Positions 18,033-26,325 of a stretch of 47,803 bases of DNA are shown piece by piece. The notes beneath the pieces were generated by a model that was not told the origin of the DNA, made no database searches, and worked only from the letters and a program-made list of their open reading frames with translations. The position numbers were made by a program, and so were the translations under genes. Position 1 is the first letter of the stretch. Each line of letters opens with the position of its first letter. Source of the stretch: an uncultured Alteromonadaceae bacterium (GTDB taxonomy: Bacteria > Pseudomonadota > Gammaproteobacteria > Enterobacterales > Alteromonadaceae); contig CATMRP010000020.1 in assembly GCA_950073835.1 (NCBI GenBank), forward strand, positions 1 to 47,803, read 5' to 3'.

Positions 18033-18061
18033 ATTATAAATGAGAATCATTTGCAATTAAA
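18033..18061 (-). promoter_or_regulatory. Fur-regulated promoter of the siderophore reductase gene
   Basis: On the minus strand, TTTAAT (18061-18056), a 17-base spacer and TATAAT (18038-18033) form a sigma70-like promoter. The spacer contains AATGATTCTCATT (18039-18051), 12 of 13 matches to the core AATGATAATCATT of a Fur box. A Fur dimer there would occlude RNA polymerase. The resulting leader of about 155 bases contains no recognised riboswitch or convincing leader peptide. Confidence 0.75.
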
Positions 18062-18109
18062 ATTATCTAATCGAACGGGTTAATTCGTAAATTAGAATGA
18101 CGAGGCTAC

Positions 18110-19558
18110 TTATAAATGGCGATAGCGGGCGAGGAGTTGCTCCATTGCTTCGCGGCGTTGCTGGGGCTCATCGTCCATCACGCCGTAAATTCGCAAGCCA
18201 TTATCAACTCGCTGAACGCCCATTGCATAGCAGTGGCCGCCGGTGCGCGGCAGCCATAAGCGCTCGTCGCACATAACATCTTTGATAAAAGTATTTTGTT
18301 GGTTCGCAGTCAGGCCGGTTAGCGAATAATGCAGGATCCAATCCTGTAAGTCGCAGGCGAAGTGTACGTTGTCGTTCAGCTTGGCGGCCAACGGGGTAAG
18401 ACGGTTTGGCAGCTCTGTTGGTACCTGTGGGGCGTGATTTTCCAAAGTATCCGTTACCAGCGGACAGGACATTTCGGCGTCGACCTTGCGCTCCATGAAG
18501 CGGATCACCGGCTTTTTGAGCGGGCGGGCCCCGGTGATTACCGGAGTTAACGTGAGCGCCTGGGAGAGGGCGACCACTTTGCGGTTCAGTGGCTGCTGTC
18601 CGTGGTACCAGGCAAGCAGTGCATTAATGGTTTCAGGGTACTTTGACTCAAAGAAGATATGCTGTTTGGGCACAATATGCAGGTGACGGACTTCGTCGAC
18701 CAGGGCCTGTTGTGCGGCAATGAGTTGGCCGGGGCGGCCAATCAGGCGTAAGGCAAACTTCCTGGCGTGATTAGCGGAGTCTTCCACAAAAACCCGCATG
18801 TTGTAAGGCTTCATGGCCTCGTTCAGGCGAGCCTGAGCAGACAGCAGGCCGTCTATGTAGCACTCAGGCAGCCACCAACTGAAAATATAATCATCCTGGA
18901 GTGTATCACTGAAAAAGCGATGTGCTTTGGGGGTATAGGTACTCCCCGTCGGTTTACTCTTTGCGGTACACAGCAGAGGCAGTTCGTCGGCTTCAAGGCC
19001 CGCCAGTAACAGTGTGATGTGCTCTGGTTGATAATACTGGGATTTATATGCTGCCACATCTTCAGCGCGGATCTCGGCCAGGGTATCGCAATACCCGCCC
19101 CAGTGATGATAGCAATCCGGTGAGCGGTCGCCGCGCCAGATACTCATTTGCGCCTGGTAATCGGGGGTTGCCTCATACATGGCCAGTTCACGGGCAAGCA
19201 CGCCATCCCGTTCGCGTTTGATATCGTCTTCAGGGTAGTCAATTTGCTTCAGGCCAGAGTACAGGTAGCCTACAATTTTCAGCAACACTGATTTGCTCGG
19301 GGAAACTGCGTAAAAATAACTGTAGCCGTTATGGCTGGAAGCATTTATTTTTACCGGCAGCACACTGTTGGCGGCAAACAGGGCATGGCGCTGCTGGTAA
19401 CGGTCTGAATACCGGAATACCAAATGTTCAACCAGGTGGGCGATGCCCGAGCTATCCAGGGCCGGGGTAGGCACCACAAAGGCAGCACCGTACTCCTGCG
19501 CAGGTTGCTTGAAGCTGACTACGTTGAGGCCGTTACTCAGGCGTGTCTGGTTACCCAT
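18110..19558 (-). CDS. M16-family metallopeptidase in the pqqF position
   Basis: 482 residues with the inverted zinc motif HLVEH (H41, E44, H45) and the downstream glutamate region RERDGVLARELAMYE. It is therefore predicted to be catalytic. Length fits one active M16 domain (about 1-220) plus one inactive partner domain, which is about half of insulysin-size PqqF. It begins 7 bases after pqqE. It probably cuts the crosslinked Glu-Tyr unit out of PqqA after PqqE acts, as PqqF or PqqF/PqqG do elsewhere. No second M16 subunit lies alongside. I leave the symbol blank because the homology to PqqF proper is uncertain. Confidence 0.85.
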   Translation of the reverse strand: MGNQTRLSNGLNVVSFKQPAQEYGAAFVVPTPALDSSGIAHLVEHLVFRYSDRYQQRHALFAANSVLPVKINASSHNGYSYFYAVSPSKSVLLKIVGYLYSGLKQIDYPEDDIKRERDGVLARELAMYEATPDYQAQMSIWRGDRSPDCYHHWGGYCDTLAEIRAEDVAAYKSQYYQPEHITLLLAGLEADELPLLCTAKSKPTGSTYTPKAHRFFSDTLQDDYIFSWWLPECYIDGLLSAQARLNEAMKPYNMRVFVEDSANHARKFALRLIGRPGQLIAAQQALVDEVRHLHIVPKQHIFFESKYPETINALLAWYHGQQPLNRKVVALSQALTLTPVITGARPLKKPVIRFMERKVDAEMSCPLVTDTLENHAPQVPTELPNRLTPLAAKLNDNVHFACDLQDWILHYSLTGLTANQQNTFIKDVMCDERLWLPRTGGHCYAMGVQRVDNGLRIYGVMDDEPQQRREAMEQLLARYRHL

Positions 19559-19565
19559 GGCTAAT

Positions 19566-20696
19566 TCAAATTTCCGTGATTGGGATCTTTACTTTGGGGT
19601 CACGATACACTAATTCGCGCTCAGGCGTTTGAGATTTTGCGACGGCTTCGGCCATTAAATGATGATCCGGTGATTTTGCACAGACCGGATCGGTTTTGTA
19701 CATATCGCCGGTTAACATATAGGCTTGACACCGACAGCCACCAAAATCGAGGTCTTTTTCGTCACAGGTTTTACACGGCCCCTGCATCCAGTCGGTGCCA
19801 CGGAAGTGATTAAAGGCAAAGTCGTCAAACCAGATATCCTGTACCGACTTGTCTTTTACATTGGGGAATGTCAGCGGCAGAATTTTTGCGCTGTGACACG
19901 GTAAGGCACTGCCATCCGGCGCGACCGTGAGGAATGTACTGCCCCAGCCATTCATACAGGCCTTGGGACGTTCCTCGTAATAGTCCGGCGTAACAAAAAT
20001 AAAGTGTGGTCCTTTACCATCCTGCTGATCGCGAAAAGCATTCACTTTAGCTTCGGCTTCGATAAGCTGTGCCTGACTGGGTAACAGGTGGTCGCGGTTA
20101 AGGTAGGCCCAGCCGTAGTACTGTACGGTTGCCAGTTCGACATAATCGCCATCCAGTTCGCAGCACAGCGCCATCACCTCTTCAATCTGGTGGATATTCT
20201 GCGCAGTCAGGCAAAAGTTCAGAACCATGGGGTACTCGTACTGTTTAACCAGCTTGGCCACTTTGAGTTTTTGTTCAAAGGAGTGGCGCTTGTTACCAAT
20301 TAAATCATTGGCGTCGGCATTAGCGGCCTGAAAACTTAACTGAATATGATCCAGTCCTGCCTCTCGCAGGGCGGCAATGCGCTTTTCGGTTAAGCCGATA
20401 CCAGAGGTAATCAGGTTGGTGTAATAGCCAAGGTCACTGGCATGGGCCACCAGTTGTTCCAAGTCTTTACGCAGGAGCGGCTCGCCGCCGGAAAAACCTA
20501 ACTGTACAGCACCCATTTCACGGGCATCGCTGAGCACTTTCAGCCAGGTATCGGTATCACATTCCTGCTCTCTGGAACCCAGATTGACCGGGTTTGAGCA
20601 ATAGGGGCAGTGCAGCGGACACTCATAAGTCAGCTCTGCCAGTAACCATAGCGGCGGGCCGGGCTTATTGGGAGGGCCGGAGCCATTCTCAGACAT
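19566..20696 (-). CDS. pqqE: PqqA peptide cyclase, radical SAM/SPASM protein
   Basis: 376 residues. The radical SAM cluster motif CPLHCPYC gives C26, C30 and C33, followed by GFSGGEPLLR. The C-terminal SPASM domain binds auxiliary clusters (CMNGWG, PCHSA, CKTCDEKDLDFGGCRCQA, DPVCAKS). It forms the carbon-carbon bond between Glu and Tyr of PqqA, working with PqqD as peptide chaperone. The start overlaps pqqD by 8 bases, consistent with coupling. The C-terminus VKIPI is about the usual length. Confidence 0.96.
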   Translation of the reverse strand: MSENGSGPPNKPGPPLWLLAELTYECPLHCPYCSNPVNLGSREQECDTDTWLKVLSDAREMGAVQLGFSGGEPLLRKDLEQLVAHASDLGYYTNLITSGIGLTEKRIAALREAGLDHIQLSFQAANADANDLIGNKRHSFEQKLKVAKLVKQYEYPMVLNFCLTAQNIHQIEEVMALCCELDGDYVELATVQYYGWAYLNRDHLLPSQAQLIEAEAKVNAFRDQQDGKGPHFIFVTPDYYEERPKACMNGWGSTFLTVAPDGSALPCHSAKILPLTFPNVKDKSVQDIWFDDFAFNHFRGTDWMQGPCKTCDEKDLDFGGCRCQAYMLTGDMYKTDPVCAKSPDHHLMAEAVAKSQTPERELVYRDPKVKIPITEI

Positions 20697-20964
20697 AGTT
20701 TATCCAACGTTTTTGTTCGGCATGCTCGAAAAAAGCCAGCACATCTTCTTCGATACCCTCGGCATCGGGATATTCTTCTAGCAGGGCGGTAACAATATCG
20801 CCAACGGATTTCGTGCCATCTACCTGTAACAGGATAGCAGAGGCGCTGCCGTTGAGCTTTATCATGCCTTCCGGGAACAGCAGCACGTAGCAGTCCTGGG
20901 CTTTTTCAAACTGGAACCTGAACAGTCGGTTTAGCTTGGGCACTTTGCTGATTAATTCACTCAC
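20689..20964 (-). CDS. pqqD: PqqA-binding chaperone PqqD
   Basis: 91 residues of the RiPP-recognition-element fold: VPKLNRLFRFQFEKAQDCYVLLFPEGMIKLN then a helical second half with SVGDIVTALLEEYP. It presents PqqA to PqqE. It starts with GTG at 20964, immediately after the pqqC stop (TAA-GTG with no gap), and overlaps pqqE. The standalone form is seen here, not the PqqC-PqqD fusion found in some methylotrophs. Confidence 0.95.
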   Translation of the reverse strand: MSELISKVPKLNRLFRFQFEKAQDCYVLLFPEGMIKLNGSASAILLQVDGTKSVGDIVTALLEEYPDAEGIEEDVLAFFEHAEQKRWINYV

Positions 20965-21723
20965 TTACATTAACCCCTTATGGCAGATACTCTGGTCGGC
21001 TACGCCGTGAAAAGGGCGCCGTTCAAACTCATAAGCCAGACTAATGGCATCGGCCAGTGACCACAACACATCGAGCTTAAATTGCAGGATGTTGAGCGCT
21101 TTTTCCTGTAACTTACGGGTCGTAAAATGATCCAGCGTTATCTGTAAGCCATGTTCAACATCGCGGCGGGCCTGGCTCAGACGCATCTGAAAATAGTTAA
21201 ACCCTTGGGCGTCTATCCACGGATAGTGCTCCGGCCAGGTATCCAGTCGGCTTTGATGAATTTCCGGGGCAAACATCTCGGTTAATGAGGAACAGGCCGC
21301 TTCTTCCCAGGTCGCGCGGCGGGCAAAATTCACATAAGCCCCTACGGCAAACTTAACCCCGGGTAAAAGCAGCTTTTCATCAAGAATGTCCTGGCGGTTA
21401 AGGCCAACAGCTTCACCTAAGCGCAGCCAGGCTTCAATGCCACCCAAGCGGGGATCGCCTTCTTCGCCATCGTGATCAAGAATGCGCTGTATCCATTTTC
21501 GGCGGGTTTGCATATCCGGGCAGTTAGCCAGAATGGCGGCGTCTTTAACCGGAATGCACTGTTGATAAAAGAAACGGTTGGCTACCCAGCCCTGAATTTG
21601 CTCCTTGCTACATTTACCCTGATTCATGGCCTGATGGAAAGGGTGATGAATATGGTAAAACTGGCCTTTATCACGCAGCTTTTGTTCGAATTCTGCTCTG
21701 CTCCAGGGGCGTTGTTCGCTCAT
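20965..21723 (-). CDS. pqqC: Pyrroloquinoline-quinone synthase PqqC
   Basis: 252 residues, all-helical heme-oxygenase-like fold. It carries out the final ring closure and eight-electron oxidation of AHQQ to PQQ without a metal or cofactor. Conserved stretches include [59 protein letters not shown] and [15 protein letters not shown]. The length is standard. The ATG at 21723 has AGAGG upstream. It lies 12 bases after pqqB. Confidence 0.96.
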   Translation of the reverse strand: MSEQRPWSRAEFEQKLRDKGQFYHIHHPFHQAMNQGKCSKEQIQGWVANRFFYQQCIPVKDAAILANCPDMQTRRKWIQRILDHDGEEGDPRLGGIEAWLRLGEAVGLNRQDILDEKLLLPGVKFAVGAYVNFARRATWEEAACSSLTEMFAPEIHQSRLDTWPEHYPWIDAQGFNYFQMRLSQARRDVEHGLQITLDHFTTRKLQEKALNILQFKLDVLWSLADAISLAYEFERRPFHGVADQSICHKGLM

Positions 21724-21735
21724 GGGATACCTCTT

Positions 21736-22659
21736 TTATAGGGTGATTTGCATACCGTCGTATGCCAGTTCTATATCGTTATCAGCTAAATACTGATGCG
21801 CCTCGGAATCTTCGTGCAGAACCGGATTGGTATTATTGATATGAATCAGTACTTTGCGATCGATACTAAAGCGATTCAGCAGGCTCACTGTGCCGTCGGG
21901 CCCGTTTACCGGCATGTGACCCATCTGACTGCCAAGGCGATTGCTAAAACCTTTCTGAATCATTTCGTCATCCAGCCATAAGGTGCCGTCAAACAACACG
22001 CAGGATGCCTGATCGAGCATGGACTCCACAAGCGGACTGGCTTGTACGCAGCCTGGGGCGTAAAACAGGCTTTTGCCACTGGCGGTATCAGTGATTTGTA
22101 AACCTATATTATTGCCGGGTACGACTTTATCCCGATAGCTGGAGTAGGGCGGCGCGTTGGATTCCAGTACAACCGGATTAAACACCAGCCCCTCGGCACC
22201 CTGAGGGGTGAAAGACGCTGCATAATCGGTAGCAATACTATGCCGCTGTAAACCGCCGTGCCAGTGTTTGAGCATGGTGAACAGCGGGAAGGCAGTGGTT
22301 AAATCTTCGTGCACTACATCGGTACAGTAAACCGGGAGTGGTAGTCCTTCGCGCAGGGTTAGCAGGCCAGTGGTGTGGTCTATCTGACTGTCGGTTAAGA
22401 TAATAGAACGAATACTGGTTCCGCGTTGCTGCTGTTTATCCGCCGGCCAGAGTTCTGGCGTATGATTTATTTGTTGGCGTAAATCCGGGGAGGCGTTAAT
22501 TAACACCCAGTCAGTGCCGTTGGCGCTGACAGCGATACTTGATTGCGTGCGGGGAGTGGCCTTTATTGAGCCATCGCGAACACCACGGCAGTTATCACAG
22601 TGGCAATTCCATTGCGGAAAGCCACCTCCGGCGCCCGCGCCCAGGATCAGAATCTTCAT
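21736..22659 (-). CDS. pqqB: PqqB, metallo-beta-lactamase-fold hydroxylase
   Basis: 307 residues. The N-terminal GAGAGGGFPQWNCHCDNC (zinc site C19, C21, C24) and the DSQIDHTTGLL motif are hallmarks of PqqB. From published work on the family, PqqB is an iron-dependent enzyme that hydroxylates the tyrosine-derived ring of the Glu-Tyr intermediate. It follows pqqA after a terminator-like hairpin. The intergenic 22660-22824 otherwise holds nothing coding. Confidence 0.95.
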   Translation of the reverse strand: MKILILGAGAGGGFPQWNCHCDNCRGVRDGSIKATPRTQSSIAVSANGTDWVLINASPDLRQQINHTPELWPADKQQQRGTSIRSIILTDSQIDHTTGLLTLREGLPLPVYCTDVVHEDLTTAFPLFTMLKHWHGGLQRHSIATDYAASFTPQGAEGLVFNPVVLESNAPPYSSYRDKVVPGNNIGLQITDTASGKSLFYAPGCVQASPLVESMLDQASCVLFDGTLWLDDEMIQKGFSNRLGSQMGHMPVNGPDGTVSLLNRFSIDRKVLIHINNTNPVLHEDSEAHQYLADNDIELAYDGMQITL

Positions 22660-22730
22660 GCAATGAGCCCTGATTGGTTACCACACCGCTAAACGGTTCT
22701 GGTAATATTTGATTAAAAAGCGTTACCAAT

Positions 22731-22771
22731 AAAAAAGGCTGCACCACTACTAAGCGAAAGCGCAACCTTTT
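22731..22771 (-). terminator. Attenuating terminator between pqqA and pqqB
   Basis: Read on the minus strand, AAAAGGTTGC (22771-22762) pairs with GCAGCCTTTT (22742-22733), ten pairs with one G-U, followed by further T residues. Partial termination here would leave a surplus of short pqqA message over the downstream enzymes, the usual arrangement for a peptide substrate. A second, smaller hairpin (CCGGA...TCCGG, near 22797-22813) lies just after the pqqA stop. Confidence 0.8.
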
Positions 22772-22824
22772 ACAGGTCTTGTTGAGATGACGTCTCCGGA
22801 AAACTCTCTCCGGGTATAAAGTTC

Positions 22825-22896
22825 TTATCTGTTGCTGATGTACAGAGTAACTTCAAAGCCTAAACGCATTTCAGTGTATTGAGGTTTAGTCCACAT
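22825..22896 (-). CDS. pqqA: PQQ precursor peptide PqqA
   Basis: A 23-residue peptide beginning [19 protein letters not shown]. The invariant Glu and Tyr are E15 and Y19 in EVTLY, spaced as required for PqqE crosslinking, and both end up in PQQ. AAGGAG lies 6 bases before the ATG. It is first in the pqqABCDE set and on the same strand. Too short for most gene finders, but unmistakable by motif and position. Confidence 0.97.
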   Translation of the reverse strand: MWTKPQYTEMRLGFEVTLYISNR

Positions 22897-22934
22897 AACG
22901 GGCTCCTTATTAACTTCGTTTTAACACTTTTGCG

Positions 22935-22990
22935 ATTGTAGGACTCGCCTCACGAAAAAAAAATCCTACTTTGGAACTACTTTTTCTACT
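22935..22990 (-). promoter_or_regulatory. Putative activator-dependent pqqA promoter with three AGTAG repeats
   Basis: On the minus strand a TACAAT -10 element (22940-22935) lies 38 bases before pqqA, but the -35 position is only a T-run. Just upstream, AGTAG occurs three times (22990-22986, 22981-22977, 22970-22966) with spacings of 9 and 11 bases, close to one helical turn. Also, GTAGGA (22938-22943) and TCCTAC (22964-22969) are inverted repeats. The layout suggests a transcription factor bound on one DNA face. The factor is unknown. Confidence 0.4.
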
Positions 22991-22994
22991 CCCT

Positions 22995-24494
22995 TTAGGG
23001 TAAAAATCCACAAGCATCCGTATTGATAGACCATTGCGGCGCAGTTAAGTTGCTATAATTTCGTAAAAATTGTAACAACAAGGGCAGAGGCCTGCCCGTA
23101 GCGCTATTGCCCGTACCATATTGAAAGCTGGTTCCGGCGATATCAAGATGGGCCCAGGGGGTGTTGCCGGCAAAACGGGCTAAATAGCACCCGGCGGTGA
23201 TCATGCCCGGTGATTGATTGCCTGCATTACGCATATCAGCAAAGGGTGAGTCCAGCGCATCCTGATAGTCCGGCCACAGTGGCATGCTCCAGGCCCGGTC
23301 ACCACTTTCATCGCCGGCTTGCTGCAGCGCCTGGTTGAGCTGCGGTGAGTTACCCATTAAACCACTGGCATGACTGCCGAGGCTGACAATTTGTGCCCCG
23401 GTAAGTGTGGCTACGTCAATAATCAGTGCTGGCTGGTGCTGTTTGGCGTAAGTAATGGCATCGCAGAGTACCAGTCTGCCTTCGGCATCGGTACTGATAA
23501 TTTCTACCGTTTGGCCTGACAGGGTGGTGAGAATGTCCCCCGGCCTGAAAGCATCGCCATCGGGCATGTTCTCGGCGGTGGCGATCACCCCGGTGACATT
23601 AACCGGTAATTTGAGTTCTGCAACAGCGGCCATCAGACCAATGACAGACGCGCCGCCACACATATCGTAAATCATGTTTTGCATGCCCGGCGGCTTTTTA
23701 AGGGTGATTCCACCACTGTCGAAAGTAATGCCTTTGCCAATGACCCAGATTGCCGGCGCCTCAGGATCTGCACCCACGTAGCGAATTACCGGCATACAAG
23801 CCGAATGTACCGAGCCTTTGCCTACGGCGAGGTAAGCGCCCATACCCAATTCAGTTAACTGTGCTTCGTCGAGGACATTGGTGGATAGGGTCGCAAACTG
23901 CTCGTCAAGCGCCAGCGCGCATTCTGCAAAATAGCCTGGCGTACACAGATTGCCCGGCAGGTTGGCCAGATCGCGGGTACGGCACTTGCCGTTGTGTAAT
24001 GCCCGGGCATAGTCCAGTGACTCATTTAAGCTGTGGTCACTGACCAGCAACGCTAAGGTAATTTCTGTACGCCGGAATGATTGGGTTTTGTAATCGCTAA
24101 ACTTATAGGAAGCATGAAAAAGGGCCTGGATCAGAAGTTCACCACCCTGTAACCATGGGGGGAAAAGAATCGCAGCTTTCACCTGGTTAAGTTGTTCTAA
24201 TACGTCGGTAACTACATTACTGATACGCGTGGCATCAGCCCATTCTATACTAACGTTAGTATTTACTAACAATATGCGTGAAGCTTTAAATTCCGGTGGA
24301 TCTATACACAGTAAGTATTTACTTTTTAAATGCCAGTCACCCAATGCTTTATAATGTTCAATAAGGCTTTCGAGACTGGCCGGATACGCCTGAGAAGGAA
24401 AGCCAGCCTGTCCGGCCGGCACCATAATGACCAGTAATTCTGTACTGTGATCATCAATGGCTGCCATGTTCAGATGTTGCGTTTGCATTATCAC
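22995..24494 (-). CDS. M17 leucyl-aminopeptidase-family metallopeptidase
   Basis: 499 residues. The catalytic C-terminal domain has GKGITFDSGGITLKKPPGM (metal-binding Lys and Asp), YDMCGGASVIG (Asp) and STDAEGRLVLCDA (Asp, Glu, catalytic Arg), so all PepA/LAP metal residues appear present. The N-terminal domain (about 1-180) is divergent. The start is GTG 24494 with GGAG upstream, or ATG two codons later. It lies 98 bases before pqqA on the same strand. It may be an ordinary aminopeptidase or may trim the PqqA-derived product. Co-location is suggestive only. Confidence 0.88.
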   Translation of the reverse strand: MIMQTQHLNMAAIDDHSTELLVIMVPAGQAGFPSQAYPASLESLIEHYKALGDWHLKSKYLLCIDPPEFKASRILLVNTNVSIEWADATRISNVVTDVLEQLNQVKAAILFPPWLQGGELLIQALFHASYKFSDYKTQSFRRTEITLALLVSDHSLNESLDYARALHNGKCRTRDLANLPGNLCTPGYFAECALALDEQFATLSTNVLDEAQLTELGMGAYLAVGKGSVHSACMPVIRYVGADPEAPAIWVIGKGITFDSGGITLKKPPGMQNMIYDMCGGASVIGLMAAVAELKLPVNVTGVIATAENMPDGDAFRPGDILTTLSGQTVEIISTDAEGRLVLCDAITYAKQHQPALIIDVATLTGAQIVSLGSHASGLMGNSPQLNQALQQAGDESGDRAWSMPLWPDYQDALDSPFADMRNAGNQSPGMITAGCYLARFAGNTPWAHLDIAGTSFQYGTGNSATGRPLPLLLQFLRNYSNLTAPQWSINTDACGFLP

Positions 24495-24548
24495 AGCAAC
24501 GACTCCTGTGCTATCTGTACGCGGATAATTATGCCATCAGTGTAACGG

Positions 24549-25496
24549 CTAAGTACGGTTTTCGCTAACTGGATATAAGGGCGTGGGTTTGCTTTTCACT
24601 CGTCTTCTGATTGTCGCGATGAGCAAGCAGGCGCTGATAAGGCCGATGCCAAACCAGCCTGTGAGAGAGAGTTTTTCACCTACTACGCTAACAGCCAGCA
24701 GGGCAGCCACAACCGGTTCCAGCAACGTGATAGTGGTGGCCAGGCTGGCGCGCACAACCGTCAGGCCTCTGCCGAATAACAGATAAGCTAAAAACATAGG
24801 AACCACGGCCATATATAGCCCCACCGAAAAATTATTCACTGACGCAAGCAGTGGTGCGCCGGTGATAAGTAATACAGGCATCAATAGCAGGGCACCGACG
24901 CCAAACATACTGCCCATTGCTGCCCGGGATGCAATGCCACGGTCAATCAGGCGGCGAGCTATCCAGGAATACATGGCATAAGTAAAAGCGGCGACTAAAC
25001 CAAGCAGGATCCCAATCGTGTTATGCCAGCTGGTGGCGGTACTTTCAAATGAGCTGGCGGGCTTTGCTGTCGCCAGACACACCACTCCGGTTATCCCCAA
25101 GGCAATACTGATAAGCCATTTGTGGTTTAGCGATTGTTTATCGAAGGCCCATTCAATCAAGGCAGCGGCAATGGGGGCCAGGCCAATGGAGATAACGTTA
25201 CCAACGGCAACGCCTGAGAGTTTCATTGAGCTGTAAAATGCCAGCGGGTAAATGGCAACATTCACCGCGGCTGCCAATACCAGCAGACGATTATTAAAAA
25301 GTGCGGTTTTATGCCGGGCGATGGGCCTTGCAGCAACCAACGTCAGTAACAGGCCGCCAACCCCCATGGTTACTGAAGCAATCCCTAATGGGCTGACCTG
25401 AGGCGCGAAAGTAGCCGCCGTGCCGGTGGTTCCCCATAGTACGGCGGCAATAATCACGGCAAAAATGCCTGTGAAATAGCCTGGTTGTGAACTCAT
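24549..25496 (-). CDS. EamA-family (DMT) exporter
   Basis: 315 residues with about ten membrane helices in two EamA repeats (about 10-145 and 160-300). The opening is IIAAVLWGTTGTAATFAPQ and the second half starts LGLVAAFTYAMYSWIARRLI. The start overlaps the TetR stop by 4 bases (ATGA), so the two are co-translated. Such TetR-EamA pairs usually control efflux of an unwanted metabolite or drug. The substrate is unknown. Confidence 0.88.
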   Translation of the reverse strand: MSSQPGYFTGIFAVIIAAVLWGTTGTAATFAPQVSPLGIASVTMGVGGLLLTLVAARPIARHKTALFNNRLLVLAAAVNVAIYPLAFYSSMKLSGVAVGNVISIGLAPIAAALIEWAFDKQSLNHKWLISIALGITGVVCLATAKPASSFESTATSWHNTIGILLGLVAAFTYAMYSWIARRLIDRGIASRAAMGSMFGVGALLLMPVLLITGAPLLASVNNFSVGLYMAVVPMFLAYLLFGRGLTVVRASLATTITLLEPVVAALLAVSVVGEKLSLTGWFGIGLISACLLIATIRRRVKSKPTPLYPVSENRT

Positions 25497-26074
25497 AGGG
25501 CACGCTCAATCAATTTGTCTGCCATGGCTCTGGCTCGAGAGATGGCATGTACGTCACGTGACAGTCCGGCAAGAGATATCGAGCCTTCGAGTAAAAAACA
25601 GATATGTTCAGCCAATGCCGCTGCGCTATTACCGCTTTCTTCGGTCAGAGGTAATTCACTGAGCTGGTTTATAACGATTTCTCGGACTTCCTGCTTATGC
25701 CGGTTTACCGCCTCACGCTCGGGACTGTTTGCTGGCATTTCTGCGGCAGCATTTAATAAGCCACAGCCGCGAAAGCCATTTTCATAGTCGAATTCTGCGT
25801 GATCCTGATAAGCATCGAAAACCGCGAGTACCCGCTCCCAACTATTTGATAGATTGTCTGATCGCCGGGCAAAAAGGTCTAGCCATTCCTGATGGCGGGC
25901 ATCAATGTAGGCCGCAATCAGTTCAGATTTGGATTTAAAATTATTATACAGCGACATTTTGGCAACGCCGGCCCGGGTGATCACCGCATCTACACCGGTG
26001 GCAGTGATGCCATGGTCGTAAAACAGTTCTCCTGCTGCCCTTAGTAATTTATCCCGCGCACTCACCCGGCTCAT
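25493..26074 (-). CDS. TetR/AcrR-family transcriptional regulator
   Basis: 193 residues. The N-terminal DNA-binding domain is standard: KLLRAAGELFYDHGITATGV, then ITRAGVAKMSLYNNFKSKSELIAAYI. It is followed by a ligand-binding helical domain ending near residue 190. GGAGA precedes the ATG. A very long palindrome is centred about 30 bases upstream of the start, in the promoter region, so it should autorepress this gene and the exporter downstream. Similarity to QacR- or AcrR-like regulators suggests a hydrophobic ligand, by inference. Confidence 0.92.
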   Translation of the reverse strand: MSRVSARDKLLRAAGELFYDHGITATGVDAVITRAGVAKMSLYNNFKSKSELIAAYIDARHQEWLDLFARRSDNLSNSWERVLAVFDAYQDHAEFDYENGFRGCGLLNAAAEMPANSPEREAVNRHKQEVREIVINQLSELPLTEESGNSAAALAEHICFLLEGSISLAGLSRDVHAISRARAMADKLIERAL

Positions 26075-26086
26075 AATCGTCTCCGC

Positions 26087-26120
26087 AATTAACTATACAG
26101 ACTAGTCTATATAGTTAATT
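26087..26120. promoter_or_regulatory. 34-bp near-perfect palindrome, predicted TetR operator
   Basis: The sequence reads as a palindrome across all 34 bases except for one mismatched pair. The core is AGACTAGTCT (26098-26107) and the outer arms are AATTAACTATA and TATAGTTAATT. Its edge is 13 bases from the TetR start codon. This size fits two TetR dimers or one dimer with extended contacts. Confidence 0.85.
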
Positions 26121-26188
26121 TAAAAGATACAAGTGAGACGAACTAAAAAATAACAAACGCTTTTATAACGCTGATATTTAATAGGGCT

Positions 26189-26198
26189 TAGACTAGTC
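26189..26198. promoter_or_regulatory. Secondary TetR site candidate
   Basis: TAGACTAGTC repeats the core of the 34-bp palindrome about 90 bases further upstream of the TetR gene, without the long arms. It may be a weaker auxiliary operator. The rest of 26121-26325 shows only a GGCGTTTA direct repeat near 26287 and 26323 and no gene. Confidence 0.45.
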
Positions 26199-26325
26199 AT
26201 TCTACCTTTGGTTGGAGGTGTAAAACTGACTGTGAAAATAACTGGAAGCGACGATAGGGCTACCACTTGGAAATGGTGAATTCGATGGCGTTTATGATCA
26301 ATCCGACAGGCTGGATAAGAGGCGT

